Shown: positions 1-11,692 of the stretch, piece after piece
Layout of the letters: the number at the start of each line of letters is the position of its first letter
Position numbering within the stretch: position 1 is the stretch's first letter
Source: Axinella damicornis
Lineage: Eukaryota > Porifera > Demospongiae > Axinellida > Axinellidae
Length of the DNA stretch: 64,000 nt
Direction: 5' to 3'
NCBI GenBank assembly: GCA_963931865.1
Contig: OZ007506.1
Span: 7,036,451-7,100,450 of the forward strand
Position numbers and translations under genes: made by a program
The notes under the pieces: model-generated
The model's input: only the letters and a program-made list of their open reading frames with translations
The model's database searches: none
Told to the model about the DNA's origin: nothing

Positions 1-228
1 AACCCAGTCCTGTTGACTCGCTGCTAGCACTGTTTAGCTCACAAAAATATAATTGGTGAAAATTGATGTGTATACAATAGGGCATCAATATTACATGATC
101 GTTGATATTCTTACAAAATAATATTATGACTGCAGCAAGCATCCATATTATGATCATTGTACCTATTACACCAAAAGTACAAGGTTTTCAAGTTGCCTAC
201 ACAAACTTATATTCTGAGGGTTTCACTT

Positions 229-390
229 ATGAGCTGTTCAGAAGCCGTTGGAATAGCTGCCACCTCCCTGCTTGTATCTCTGCTCGTAGTGGGTCTTGCA
301 GTACAGGGTGCCACTGAGGCTGGCGTACGTCGAATGGCTCAGGAGCTTACTGCAGTCAGAGCATCTGAAAATGGGTCAGTGACCAAATAA
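229..390 (+). CDS. Possible small membrane-protein exon (unrecognised)
   Basis: A 53-residue open frame from an ATG at 229. Residues about 9-27 form a strongly hydrophobic stretch (VGIAATSLLVSLLVVGLAV) that could be one membrane-spanning helix, followed by a charged tail and a stop. The frame is open upstream to 157, so it could be a terminal exon of a gene starting outside the window. I recognise no family. It may be chance. Confidence 0.2.
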   Translation: MSCSEAVGIAATSLLVSLLVVGLAVQGATEAGVRRMAQELTAVRASENGSVTK

Positions 391-640
391 TGAAAGGCAT
401 TTTGAAAGTGCTCGCCATTGATAAACTATAGGCCGATATAATGTCACGTTACTCATGTGGACACAACTTTGAAGTAATGTTATATACAGGAAGACATCCA
501 CGTATACGCAGTTTCTTTCATATTCAAGCTATGTTTAACAACACCACAGAAACAAATGTGATCACAATCTGCTTACTCATTTCACAAGCATAATTTATAG
601 TAAGGGTGAGCCAATTCATGACTGACATTTATCACTAAGC

Positions 641-1060
641 TAGCCTTGTTCCCAGGCCGTTCCCACCACCAGTATTTCATCGCTTCCAGTAGCGAGGGAA
701 GGCCTGGGAGATTTGGTCACGTGCGGTACCATCAGGTAGACACATGGTAAACACACGGAGGGCAGTGCCCAATGAAGAATCTCAACGTCCTGTCTTGTAC
801 TGTCCGTCCAAAGGCTGGATGTCAGAGCGTTTGCAAGGCAGACGATCCATGCCGTTAGTTGTTCACAACGCCGGGGACGGATCGACGTGAAACAGCTATT
901 ATAAATGGTTGGGCACCAGACCCCCCCCCCCCCCGTGTGTCTACCATCTGTCTACCTGACATCATCGCACGTGACCAGATCTCTCAGGCCTCCCCCCGCC
1001 GTATTTCACTCTGGAAGAGATGAAATACTGGCGGTGGGAACGGCCTGGGAAACTTAGCCT
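641..1060. mobile_element. Two-armed foldback element (TAGCCTYGTTCCCAGGC family)
   Basis: The left arm (from 641) and right arm (to about 1060) are inverted copies: CCCAGGCCGTTCCCACC near 650 mirrors GGTGGGAACGGCCTGGG near 1035. The arms also share GGTCACGTGCGGT / CGCACGTGACC and a GGTAGACACA / TGTGTCTACC block. A poly-C run lies inside at about 920-934. There is no coding capacity, so this is a MITE-like non-autonomous element. Confidence 0.7.
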
Positions 1061-1660
1061 GGTTGTCAACACCTGGACCACCTCCTTCATGACACCATGA
1101 GCAAATGGCATCCTAATCAAGAGTAGAAACTCTTATGGAGAGAGATGATCTATGGTTTCGGGTACTGGGCAGTACTATCAGGCTGAGTATCAGTGTACTT
1201 CGCTTAGAAGATGCGGCTTTGGTTTTTCTGTATCAATGTGGCACAACTTAATTCCCAGGAACACAATTAACCGGGAATCCATGCTCATTATACTGCTTAT
1301 CTTGTGATCCAATGAGGCATGTAGACTTTTGTGGCTAAACTCTTTGTTTAGCAAGTGCCTCGATACATTCTCAAATTCTCTATTGGACCATGGTTGCTCA
1401 CATGATCATGACTGACCTCTGGTTATATGGAAGGTAAACAATGTAGAAGGCAAACCATATAGAGTCTCAAGACATTGTGATAAGGTCTGGGAACTACTAT
1501 AGCTGACAAGCAACAACACAATGTAGAGTCAGGTGATATGGGATCCGAATTGCCTACTGGTGATTGCAAAATGTAACTAAAATGTTGCAAACAAAGCTAG
1601 GCTACATCAATACATTAAGATTTTAACTGTGTGTGTGTCTGTCTGTCTGTCTGACTGTGT

Positions 1661-2145
1661 GTAACGGAAGTGGGATGTTCGTGGGGCGGGACTAGACTAT
1701 AGTGACGCGCGACCTTGGTACTTCAATTTACTGAACCTCGAACTGTGCGTAGAGAATAGTGGACTGTGGACATGGCTGGAATCTTCCAGAAGAGCTGGCG
1801 GGGAGCAGCAGCCGAAGCGGACGCAATTGGGGAGCAGCAGACGAAGCGGACACCATCAGGGAGCAGAGTTGAAGCGGACGCAATCGGGGAGCAGCAGCCG
1901 AAGCGGACGCAATCGAGAAGCAGTTGAAATGGACTCAATCGAGAGCAGCAGCTGAAGCGGACGCAAGCGACGAGCAGCAGCTGAAGCGGATGCAAGCCGG
2001 GAGCTCAGCAGCAGTTGAAACGGATCGATCGCAATCAAGGAGCAGCAGCTCTGCATGCATGAAGAGCTCAGATCCGGCACCGGATTACTCACGTAGCGAA
2101 GGAGGGGGAAGTAGCTGAGCGAGCGAAGTGAGCGAAGCTACTTGT
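1661..2145 (+). repeat. Dispersed repeat with internal GAAGCGGACGCAATC minisatellite, copy 1
   Basis: Starts after a GT/CTGT microsatellite with AACGGAAGTGGGATGTTCG, contains GCTGGAATCTTCCAGAAG, then a degenerate 25-35 bp tandem motif (GGGAGCAGCAGCCGAAGCGG), and ends AAGTAGCTGAGCGAGCGAA...AGCGAAGCTACTT. A diverged copy lies in inverted orientation at 60800-61230. The tandem part creates short open frames on both strands that I do not consider genes. Confidence 0.75.
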
Positions 2146-2766
2146 ATAGCTTACTATTGACTCTGAAAATTATAGAAAGTGATATTATGACTCTGGACTC
2201 CTCCAAGCAGACAACATTTGAGAGGTCGATCTGCAAATGACCACAGAGTGAGAGAGACGAAGGGTGTAATACGGTATGTGTTAACGAGTCTGAAGAAAGA
2301 AAGAGTTCCCAGTGACAGAAGGGCAGGTCCAACTGGCGAGTGACAAGCTTCAGTTGCCACTGTATTGGTGAGTGTCCATGTGGTAGCAAAATTATTCAGC
2401 TGCAGATTCTAGGTACACAGGTTGTCAAGGATGATGAATGATACTTTCTTGCTAAGTTCTCTCAGAAGAGTTCACTCTGCTTGGTTGAGTTCCGAGTCAC
2501 AACATCAATCATGAATTCAAACGATGACATCTTTGCGATGTGGAAAACAGGACAATAGGGACATTTCTGTTCCTGATACAAGGTTGTTCTTATTCTCAAC
2601 TACTTCCTAATTGGTTAGTTGGCTCCACCTCTTTCGAAACCACAAATGACCTTTCTGGCCATGCGCCAGGCGCCAAGATCCAACAAATGGCGTGTGAGGT
2701 AAAATGTTCCATGAATACACTCTAATTTGCATTTAGTACACCATTCATGCATTGAAAACCGCTTAC

Positions 2767-2846
2767 CTGAAGCAAGTGCTGTGGAAGGCCCTATCATTGA
2801 CACCAACATACTCAGCAGGGTAGACTGTCTTGGAACACACAGAACA
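2767..2846 (-). CDS. LIM-domain half-exon of a - strand gene
   Basis: An exon of 26 codons plus two bases, bounded by a good acceptor (CTATCCTTGCAG) and donor (TTCAG|GTAAGC). It encodes CSVCSKTVYPAEYV, then FHSTCFR. This is the first zinc site of a LIM domain (C-x2-C-x17-H-x2-C), closest in style to EPLIN/LIMA1-type LIM domains that begin CxxCxKTVYPxE. The second zinc site should follow on a downstream exon below 2767. Immediately downstream a frame reads CTKCKLECIHGTFYL, which resembles it but has wrong spacing, so the rest of the gene is unresolved. It may be a decayed fragment. Confidence 0.5.
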
Positions 2847-4039
2847 CTGCAAGGATAGTAAGTGAAGAGCACCCAGTGACGTAAGGGAGGAGGAAATAAC
2901 TGTTGATGGCTAGGGCTGGGTCACCCGATAAGTCTAAAACAACAGGAACTCGGGTCATGGCATGTGGAAAGAGGAAAGCCGGGGACTACCTGTTATAATG
3001 AGGCTTCTATAGTGCTCAGTCACCACTTCATGTGTTTATGCTGTAGAAAACTTACTACTACTGTGTGTACTGAGGACATGACGTGTAACAGGAAATACTA
3101 CTTGTTTACTGCATGGTGACATAGTAAGGCTTCAAAACAGTGCCCATGAAGCCAGGGATACACTACAGAGTGTATCTACAGTAATGGAGGACTAGTCGCA
3201 TGCCCAGACCCCTGCCCTCCAGGTAAGAATATCCATGCAATTGTTGCTGGAGTGTAAGAGTGAAACATCAAAGCACGTTTTCCACATGCAGATCATCAGA
3301 AGCAGGGCCATAGGAAGCAAAACAAAACCTGTCCGGCCCATATTATAATAGCATAATTATACGCTGCCGAAGGCAGTGCATAGAGAGGCGTGTAGAGCTG
3401 ATCAGTCCGCATGTTTTCCACCTTCATTTTTCAGTTATCAGGATGGGCTCTCGTGGCACCTTCATGCTTTGCACTGCGCATTCCAGATGTACGAGGATTG
3501 CAGGTCCCGGTGAGAATGAGACTACAGACTGCGCTGGTCTCGCTCGAGCGCTCACACTTTTGTGCATGCCCACGCGATAGATCTGTTATATTTGAAGGTC
3601 CAAACCGGAACGGCCATGGCCGGACCGGCCGTAATGGCTCCTACGGCCCTGAGAAGGTTAAGTCAGTGAGCCCTATCTCCCAAAGTTAACTGGGTTGTAG
3701 TACCAGTTTTGCCAAATGAATGAAAAAGCACTAAAGTGCAAACCTCGCCCACATGTAGCAAAGCGTACCCATAAGATCTACTAGTGGAATGCAGGACATT
3801 GGAGGGCGAGCCTGAGCGAAGTGCACGTGCAGGACATGCATGGAGCAGTTGCATTCATACAGTGACTGTCATCAGACTCAATTATTAGTCTCGTTCCCAG
3901 ACGAGACTAACTCAATTATGTGACTGGGCAAATTATGAGCCACAGAAATTATTGATACTACATGCACTAAACATACACTCGTGCAACTGTGAGTCAGGTT
4001 AGCGTTAGCTGAAGCAGTCTAGCAGGTACGTCACTGGCC
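2847..4039. other. No gene recognised
   Basis: No exon or RNA gene seen. A minimal hairpin of the TAGTCTCGTTCCCAG family lies near 3889-3911. Possible 5' exons of the LIM gene should be here or further upstream, but I could not identify any. Confidence 0.4.
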
Positions 4040-4116
4040 ATGGCGGTAGACCCACGAGCTGTCTCCGTCTTTGTTGTCGCCACTGAGGAGGCAGAAGTTC
4101 ATGGTGCTCTAGCCAG
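4040..4116 (+). CDS. Candidate first coding exon (unrecognised)
   Basis: An ATG in strong context (GGCCATGG) opens 25 codons (MAVDPRAVSVFVVATEEAEV...) ending CCAG|GTAGGT, a plausible donor. No downstream exon in a matching phase was found on this strand before the Costars gene, so this could be a short or decayed gene, or chance. Confidence 0.2.
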
Positions 4117-4486
4117 GTAGGTTCACGATGTGCAAGTATCACGTGTCATCCGTTGCGCGTTCGGGGTCTGGTATCGGGATCCCGGGAACCAGACTATAGC
4201 CTGCTAGTTTGTCACTTTGTGCCGCTTGGTTTGTGGTAGCGCTGGTGTCGCTAGACGCCACGCTTCACGTACCAGTAGTCTAGTAACAGCGCTAGTGACC
4301 CGCTGATGTCGATTTTGTGGCACAAGCACCAAGTAAAGTTTTCGCGGTGAGCTAAAAACTGTCATAACTCTCGAACTAAACATTTTTATCTAAATTGCTA
4401 TGTTATTTTTGTTCCTTACGTCGAGCGCTTTCTTTTGATACCTTGGTCTCGCTCGTCAAGTACCCGCAGCGCCCGCTAGAGCGGTA

Positions 4487-4521
<35 letters not shown>

Positions 4522-4526
4522 CACAC
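4487..4526. repeat. (ACAG)n/(AC)n microsatellite
   Basis: About nine ACAG units followed by ACACAC, at the end of a compositionally distinct block (about 4150-4580) that finishes with a GC-rich hairpin CCCCGCATGGGCGGGG. This could be the tail of a non-autonomous element. Confidence 0.6.
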
Positions 4527-5304
4527 GATGAGTACTAGAACCTCCCCCGCATGGGCGGGGCGAGGTTAATGAGCATTGAAATTAGAGGTAGCAGTCAGAC
4601 AATTAGTCTCAATTCTAGCACTTCAAAATCCCACATGTCCAAAACTGATGCTGCTACTATAAGCATCTGTAAAGAGACTACGTGGCAATGGAGGTTAATT
4701 TACAGATCACTATTGGATGGACTCTGAAGTTGCAGCTGGTGACAAGTGAAGAGATGTACATACACAGTATAAGTGCACAGTCTTCTGATAGTATTCATTG
4801 TACAGTGAACTGTATCCATAGGCCTAGGGTACTGATGTTGCCTACATCAGAGTGTACTGTGTAGGTACATCAGTAAATGGCACGTACATCAGTATGTACA
4901 TCTGTATGTAGAGTGATCGCGACCAGAGACGGTGCTGCAAAGAGAGCAGCCAACCGTGAGAGCAGCTACAAGTGCTGAAGGAGTAGCTACTAGCGAGAAC
5001 GAGTCAGGTGAGCGGGGACAAGACAGAGAGGATTACGGCACAGACAAATGAGTCAGCGATGACGCTGAGGCACTTGTCATTTAGACAGCGACGCAACTTC
5101 CATTCGGGACACAACTTCACACAACAGCACGCAAAAGATGGGGTTACCGGGAGGCTGAGGTTGATTGCTCAGAGTCGGAGGGGAGGGATCACGCACGAAA
5201 TGCGATTGACATACCTTCTGCGACTTCTCTACTGTAACTGCATGTGTGCATGGTATACCCGTTGTGAATTGGAATACAACATTTTTTTCGGGAAAAGGGG
5301 GTGT

Positions 5305-5574
5305 TCAAACTAATAGAGTGTTCGAATTATTGGAGTCACTACGGTACATCAGTATACTGGTTGGCGTACACATATGTACCTTTGGGAAGTCACTTCCTTG
5401 TGCTCCATTGTCCCCAAAGCTCCTTCCCTTCTGCTTCTCTCGGGGGATGTCGATGCTCGGTCGGGATCGGATGTACGTATCAGGTGTGGAATCTGGGATA
5501 GTGGTCTGGAGGAGGGTTATCACTGTGTCGTCGTGGAAACGTTGCATCAGGAGCTCGCCTTCGTAAGACACTAC
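5305..5574 (-). CDS. Exon 3 of the Costars gene
   Basis: Acceptor CATGCAG|GTAGTG, then 89 codons and a stop. The first 23 residues (VVSYEGELLMQRFHDD...LLQ) close the Costars domain. The remainder is a low-similarity tail rich in Ser, Asp and Arg. Confidence 0.75.
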   Translation of the reverse strand, partial: VVSYEGELLMQRFHDDTVITLLQTTIPDSTPDTYIRSRPSIDIPREKQKGRSFGDNGAQGSDFPKVHMCTPTSILMYRSDSNNSNTLLV

Positions 5575-8500
5575 CTGCATGGAAAGGAGGTTACATAACC
5601 GGTTTATACTGCTTGGCCACATCTCAAATCGGTCCACACCATTATACTGTGTACTAGCCTCATACCAGGTGGGGCAGGGCCTGGGTACGAGGCTAACTGT
5701 GTACGTATTCAATTATGTAATGAATGATAGCCTTGCTTGCCCCCACCATTCCTCTCTCTCCCTCCTTCTTAGTTGTCTTGTAATACACCTTGCAGGGGCA
5801 GTACCAAAACAAGTTAACCTTAGAAGTTGCAGTGGCAGCCAGTGAGTCTGTCCTGGATATTCAAGCTGTAAATTGCCAAGGCATAGTGATTACTTTTTAC
5901 TGCGTTACTGCGTTGACCACTTGACAGCATGGCGAAAGGTGAGTGGGAAGCTTAATCACACTCTCTCCTAATATATGGTCCCACACAAGTCATGCCTGTA
6001 CAAAGGCTCCCTCTTTGCAGGGCCAGAGAATGAAGCCAAGTATGCATGATGCACAGCAGTTGGGATGAAGCCCAAACAAAAGAAAAAAGACCTGCCATAT
6101 AAGGTTACCTTGACTCCCAATAGAATGTCAGCCATTCCTGGATTATTGCTGAGTGTTTTGTGGTGGCAACCACTTCCCTAGTGGCCATTAATCTAGTTAG
6201 TGCTGCTATGTTGCCAACAGAAGCCACCATGTACATGTATGGTGAGAACACATTAATTAGTATAATTATGGTTTAGCCTCATTCCCAGGGCATTAGCAGG
6301 AAGAAGAATATTATATGGCCTGCCAACTTCCAACTGTAGTACTTTGTTTGTATTTTCTCAATACTCGTCTGGCAACACATGTGTTGACTCCAACCAAGAG
6401 TGCACAAGTGACTGCACCCCCAAATGAATTAAAGAAGCATCGCAATACGACTGTCTGTATCATTACGAAACCAGTACAAGCTGCAGGAAATGTCTACATG
6501 CGTGTGTGTAGGGTAAGGGACTACTGAGTTGTGCCAGATGCTAACAGCTTGCGCTATATAGCTTGCCAGATGCCAACAACGCTAGCTTGCCAGCCAGCTA
6601 GGATTGAATGACACTATGGTGATATGGAATGTTGGGGGTACTTATGATGTGGCCAGGTTTGAATATCTGAAATGGAATGCTTTTAAACCCCCTCACCTCT
6701 AACGCAAGCTAGTAGACACAACTGAGTGTATATGGCTATCATGAGTTGTTGGTACAGGAAACTGGGGGACTAACTGATAGAACAAGAGTTAAAACTATTG
6801 AACTCAGCTCCAGTATTGTGGGCAGGAAATCTATGTATACACACCCACACAGATTCCCCCATGTAACTACACACACACATACACATACCATGAATGCACC
6901 ACCCACCTTCAACTTCCTAGCGGTGTTCAAGGTGCCAGATAGAGCCTCAAATACGTTGGCTGTTTCCTCAAAGAGATGACCAAATGTGACCTGGTGCTGA
7001 CCACTGCTGTTGCTGGACCCTAGACGCTGGATCTCTGATATTAGCTGTGGGGGGTGCGGAGGGACGTAGGAGTGAGGTGTGTGAGTGGAGTGGTGTGGGG
7101 AAGATTAGAATGGTTTACGATGGAGATGTGTGCGTGTGTGTGAGGATCAAGGAGGACAATCAGTACCCTATTTTCTCACAGCCAGCATTACTACAAAGGT
7201 AGCTGCAACAAATACCATAGCTGGTACAGACAGGCCATGCAGACAAGCCTTGGAATGACAGTGGCTGCGCTATGCCAACAGCTGTTCAGCATTTTACCTT
7301 TTATAGTAATATTCATTGTGGATGCATACAGCTGCCACAAAAAGGAAATAGAAGCATATACTACAATAGTTATCACATAGAGCAACACTAAACAAAAGCA
7401 TGCCTGCACTATATACACCACAGTTTTCATAATTCTGCAAATCGATTGCTACACAGTTGGTCCTAAAATGCACAGCAGCTGTACATGCGGAGCTGTACTG
7501 CAAGGCAGCTGACAGTGTGAAAGTCTACAGCAAGACAGATATAGGCAGTGTCAAGGAAGATAATAGCTGTGGAGTAGTACAGCAAGGCAGCTGGTTCAAA
7601 CTCACTTCAGGTGCATGCAGAGGGTTACCCAGCTTATCAAAGGGGTTATGGTGAGGCATCTGGATCAAACACACAGAGGGGTGTCAGTAACCTAAGCTAA
7701 CAGGCGTGGAGGCTTACAGCAAAGCAGCTGGCCCAAATGATCTGCTTTGGAGACTTACAGCTTACACACTATTAGCTACATCATTGCATATACACCATAG
7801 CAAGAGTGCAATACCTAATATTCTTGGAGGCTATGGTTAGTGCATAGTGTGGTACATTATACAGCTGGCAATACACATGCATAATATAATGAGCATGTGG
7901 CCAAATTCCTATATACGTACTGTAGCTACCGGTGTACACCAGTGTGGCTTGTAGATGCTCATTTTCATACGTACATGACATTTCATGAGGAGGATTAATA
8001 ATCATATCCGAACATAGCATAATTCACCTTTCTGATCTCCTTATCGACCCACTCAACAGCAGCCTCTGACCTCTGCTTTCTCTTCTCCTCAGCATCACTA
8101 TCGTATCCACCAGCCATTGGGCTCACTCTTCCTGAAGAATTATCACTTCTTAGAAGGACTGAGGAGGGAGAAGTGGGGCGGAAAACTTCGGCTTTGGATT
8201 TCGGCTGTGATGCTGTAAGGATAGTGCTAGAGATAGCGGTAGGTTTGGATAGTTTTACAATGGGCCTAGCGAAGTCAATGTTGCAGTTGGCATTTCTGTT
8301 TTTGAGAGCATTCTGGAGCTCGGCTGTAAACATCTGAGCCTTGTCTGACTGTGGGCGAGGTTTAGGTGTACTTTTGACTGCTGAAGTTTGCGTTGGTCCA
8401 CTGATTGCCTTCTTGGGTGGGCGGTAACCAGGTGGGGGAGGGGGTGGAGGGGGAGGAGGAGGAGGAGGGGCACCTCCAGGAGGTGGTGGGGGAGGAGGGG

Positions 8501-11027
8501 CAGCAGAAGATCCAGTGGGAGGTTGTGGAGGAGGATCACCACCGGCAGCAGGAGGAGGAGGGGGAGGGGGAGGAATGCCACCAGAAACAGGAGGAGGAGG
8601 AGGGGGAGGGGGAGCAGTGCCTGGGGGAACACTAGGAGCAGACGATGGCAGTTCTGGCTTTGGTGGTTCATCATCGAGCACCCTCCCTAGCTGCACCTTC
8701 GTCTTCTTTCCATCAAGAAGTTCACTTTCCGACTTAAAGAGGCTAGTGCTTCCCTGAAGCAAACCAGCCAGCTCATTCTTAAACCCGGATACCTTCCCAC
8801 CTGGTTCCTTAGAGCCTCGTCCACTGATGAGGAACTTAGTGGCCTTCATTTGTTCTAATCCTGGCTCCTTGCATTTCACGACTGTTGTAGTATTTCCTCG
8901 GGTATAAGAGGCAACAGCAGGACCTTGTGGTGGTGTGGATTGCTGCAATGCTGGTTTTACCTGCGGGGGAGGGGCTTGTTGTTTCTGTGGGGATACAATA
9001 GGTTTGGGCACTGGTGTGGCCATGATCAATTGTGCTACCTTCTTCACAACTGGAGGCTTTGACTGAGTTGCACCAGTAGGTTGTCCAGTGGATACTGGTT
9101 GCTGTGTTTGCGACAAACTGGTGGACACCTTGGCCGGGGCTGCTGGTAGATTAGTCACTGGTGGTTTAGACACTGGATCTGCTTTTGGCTGTGGAGGTGT
9201 GGTGATCTTCATAGCAGTAGGTGCAAGTGGTTTTTGAAGTTGTGGGCTTGTGGGTTTGGGTATGGCTGCAGTGGTAGCTACCTTTGGCTGGGATGGCTGA
9301 GGACTAAGTTTTGGCTCTTTCCGTTGTTCCTCAGGCTTAACTGGTTGTGAAACTGTCTTTTGCTGCACAGGCTGACTAGGTTTGGCAACAGCAGCAGAGG
9401 AAGGGGATTCCGGTTTCTTTTGCTGTGGTGGGCTTGCAGGTTTACCTGCTGATTCCAAAACAGTCTTTTTCTGCTGTGGTGGACTTGCAGGTTTAGCTGG
9501 TGCTGCTGCCACTATTGCAGGTTGCGAACTTGTAGTAGTCTGAGCAGTGGTCACTGTGGATGCTTGAGGACTGGGAGGCTTTGCAACAGATGCAGATGAT
9601 GGTGGAGTTTCCACTTTCTTCTGTGGCTGAGCACTTGCAGCAGGCTTGGGCGCATATGATATGCTTGGTTGAAAGACGGAGCTTTTCTGTGTCTGTTTCT
9701 GGTAGGTGATAGTAACAGCAGAAGAGGGAGGGGGCTCTGGTTTCTTTGGCTGTTGCGGGGCTATGGGTTTTGCCACTGCTGCAGGTTGCGAAACTGTAGT
9801 AGGCTGAGTTGTCTCTGCACTGGTCATTGCGGATGGTTGAGGACTGGGAGGCTTTATAACAGATGCAGATGGTGGTGTTTCCACTTTCTTCTGCGACTGA
9901 GCACTTGCAGCAGGTTTGGGCGCATATGACAAACTTGGCTCAAAGACGGAGCTTTTCTGTATCTGTTTTTGCGAGGTGGTAGTAACAGGATCTGGTTTCT
10001 TCGGCTGTTGTGGGGTTGTGGGTTTAGCCACTGCTGCAGGCTGCAAAACTGTAGTTTGAACTGCCATCGGCTGGGGACTAGGAGGTTTGGTAACACTCGG
10101 CTGTTGCATTGGGCTGGTCATCATTGGTGTAGATGACTGTGCGGAAACTGTGGATGGTTGAGGAGTGGGAGGCTTTGGAACAGATGGAGATTCCTCTTTC
10201 TTCTGTGGCTGAGCACTTGCTGCAGGCCTGGGTGCATACGACAAGCTCGGTTCAAAAATGGAGCTCTTCTGTATCTGCTTTGGGGAGGTGGTGGCTTTTG
10301 TAGTAGTAGTAGCTGGAGGAGTGTCAGATTTTGGTTGTGAGCTTGTAGTAGATTTGGCTGGTGTAAAGACCAAGGCTGGTTGGAATAGGGAGGTTGCTGC
10401 TTGCTGTGCAGGAGGTTTCTTCACCGCTGGTGTACTAGAGCTAAGAGCCTGAGAGCTGGGAACTTTGTTTGGTTGAGGACTTGGGGAACGGATGGGTTGA
10501 GGGCTAGGCGGTTTGTAGGTCTGAGGCTGTGGGCTGGAAGATCTAATGGTGGGAGGTGGAGCAGGCCTTTGGATACCGGCAACCACAGCAGGCTTAGGAC
10601 TCGTACTCGTAACGATCTTGGTCTGTGGAAAGTCTGTCTCATCTCGTCCTCTCGCAGTTGTCGCAGCCGGCGATACTGGCCTCTGGTGCGCCAGAGATGC
10701 GGAAGGCGTCCCACCACCAACGATCACCGGGTCATCTTTCACGCTTCGGTGAGTTGCCTTGATACGTTTCAGTGCCTTTTGTCGCATTTCTTCCGCCTGC
10801 ATCAGCTGTAAGTTACTCGAAAGGGATGTCGCTACACTTCCACCAACCGCCTGACTTCCACTGTGGCCATTCTGTACACCCGGCGTACTTGCCACTTTTG
10901 ATGAAGCAGATCGCTGTGCTCCAACGCCACCCGAATGTGCGACCAGTGATGGTGTGATAGAAGCAAGAAACGCTTCAGCCTCTTGCTCGCGCAGATCTTG
11001 CTCCTTCGCTCCTCCAGTATTTGCCAT
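5305..11027 (-). CDS. Proline-rich Costars-domain protein (ABRA/ABRACL-like), three exons
   Basis: CDS join: 11027-8028, 7044-6907, 5574-5305; all junctions are phase 0, giving about 1135 residues. Exon 1 is 1000 codons: a charged N-terminus, a long Pro/Ser/Thr/Gln-rich region with three copies of a block built on SSVFEPSLSYAPKPAASAQ (about residues 252, 356 and 446), polyproline runs at about 796-874, then AVEWVDKEIRK. Exon 2 continues LISEIQRLGS...VTFGHLF...NVFEALSGTLN and exon 3 VVSYEGELLMQRFHDD...ITLLQ. Together these make a complete Costars domain at about residues 989-1069. Costars proteins (ABRACL, C-terminus of ABRA/STARS) act in actin dynamics. Polyproline runs typically bind profilin, SH3 or EVH1 domains, so a cytoskeletal scaffold is inferred. 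A C-terminal tail of about 65 residues is unfamiliar and exon 3 could end differently. Confidence 0.85.
6907..7044 (-). CDS. Exon 2 of the Costars gene
   Basis: 46 codons between CCACAG acceptor and AAG|GTGGGT donor. Encodes the core of the Costars domain, matching the EIxRLGS...FGxLF...NxFEALxGTL pattern known from ABRACL. Confidence 0.85.
8028..11027 (-). CDS. Exon 1 of the Costars gene: intrinsically disordered proline-rich region
   Basis: The open frame runs on to a stop at 7995, but the last 11 codons (VNYAMFGYDY) are intron read-through: GAGATCAGAAAG|GTGAATT at 8028/8027 is a donor that joins in phase to the Costars exon. The ATG at 11027 is preceded by a TATA box about 45 bp upstream, supporting this start. 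Antisense frames here read as poly-Gly/Glu/Arg and are shadows of the polyproline codons. Confidence 0.85.
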
Positions 11028-11070
11028 GTCGCTATTAGTTCAGGTTGACACACACATCACGTCGTGCGTG

Positions 11071-11080
11071 GTTTTTATAG
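11071..11080 (-). promoter_or_regulatory. TATA box of the Costars gene
   Basis: CTATAAAAAC on the - strand, 44-53 bp upstream of the ATG at 11027. This would place the transcription start within about 20-25 bases of the ATG. An ETS-like TTCCGGAA lies further upstream near 11101-11114. Confidence 0.5.
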
Positions 11081-11576
11081 GGAGAACCGCAAGCCGCAAA
11101 TTTCCGGAAGCTACAGTAGTTAGATCATTGCACTAATAATTAGGTTATAGCTATATACAGTGCGCAGTGTCTATAAGTCTCAGGCAATACCAACTAAGCG
11201 CTTTGAACGTGGAGGCCAGGCCCTTGAACTCAGCTCAGAATTGTTGGGCCGGCAGGAAGTAGGGCAATGGGTTAGGGTCCAATATCCACGTCGTTGAAAA
11301 CAAAGTGACTACCTTCCCAGCCCGCAGCATTGTCCATTTTGCCACAGCTAAGCAATCCATTGGATTTAACCTCAGCCGGCTGCTATATCAAAAACTGGGG
11401 GTGGAGGTCTGGGAAATTGGGATGAGGCCCCGGGCCCATTTCATGATGCTTATGGGCATTGTTGGTTGGGTCGAAGGCTGAAGCAACCATTAGGATCAAC
11501 AACTGCTCAAATAGCGTACAAGTGTGATCCATTAAGTGGCAAATCAGATGTCATAAATGTCTATAGGAACTTGTGA

Positions 11577-11692
11577 GCTCCCTAATATGGTGCTAATATT
11601 AATGACACAAGGTATTGTACAATGTCTGACATCTCTATAGAGTTGTCGGACATAATTAATATAATTATGTCATTAGCACCATATTAGGGAGC
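11577..11692. mobile_element. Small foldback element
   Basis: Perfect terminal inverted repeat GCTCCCTAATATGGTGCTAA (left) against its complement at the right end, 116 bp in total and AT-rich inside, with TGTCNGACA-type inner symmetry. A MITE-like hairpin without coding capacity. Confidence 0.8.

Noticed and set aside
1723..2118. Three frames over the GAAGCGGACGCAATC minisatellite
   Set aside because: Repeat-derived and not conserved as a frame in the inverted copy at 60.8-61.2 kb.
2615..2766. CTKCKLECIHGTFYLTRHLL as the second half of the LIM domain
   Set aside because: It lacks the roughly 10 residues normally between the third Cys pair and HGxFY, and the final Cys. Splicing to it would need an intron of only about 45 nt.
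5932..6175. Small + strand gene starting MAKGPENEAKYA with a spliced first exon
   Set aside because: ATGGCGAAAG|GTGAGT and TTTGCAG|GGCC are good splice sites, but the frame stops after 12 codons and no family is recognisable.
7995..8027. C-terminus VNYAMFGYDY as the true end of the proline-rich protein
   Set aside because: The GTGAAT donor at 8027 gives an in-phase join that completes a known domain. An unspliced isoform cannot be excluded.
8388..8757. Antisense frames of poly-Gly and Arg/Glu over the Costars gene
   Set aside because: They mirror the polyproline codons on the other strand.
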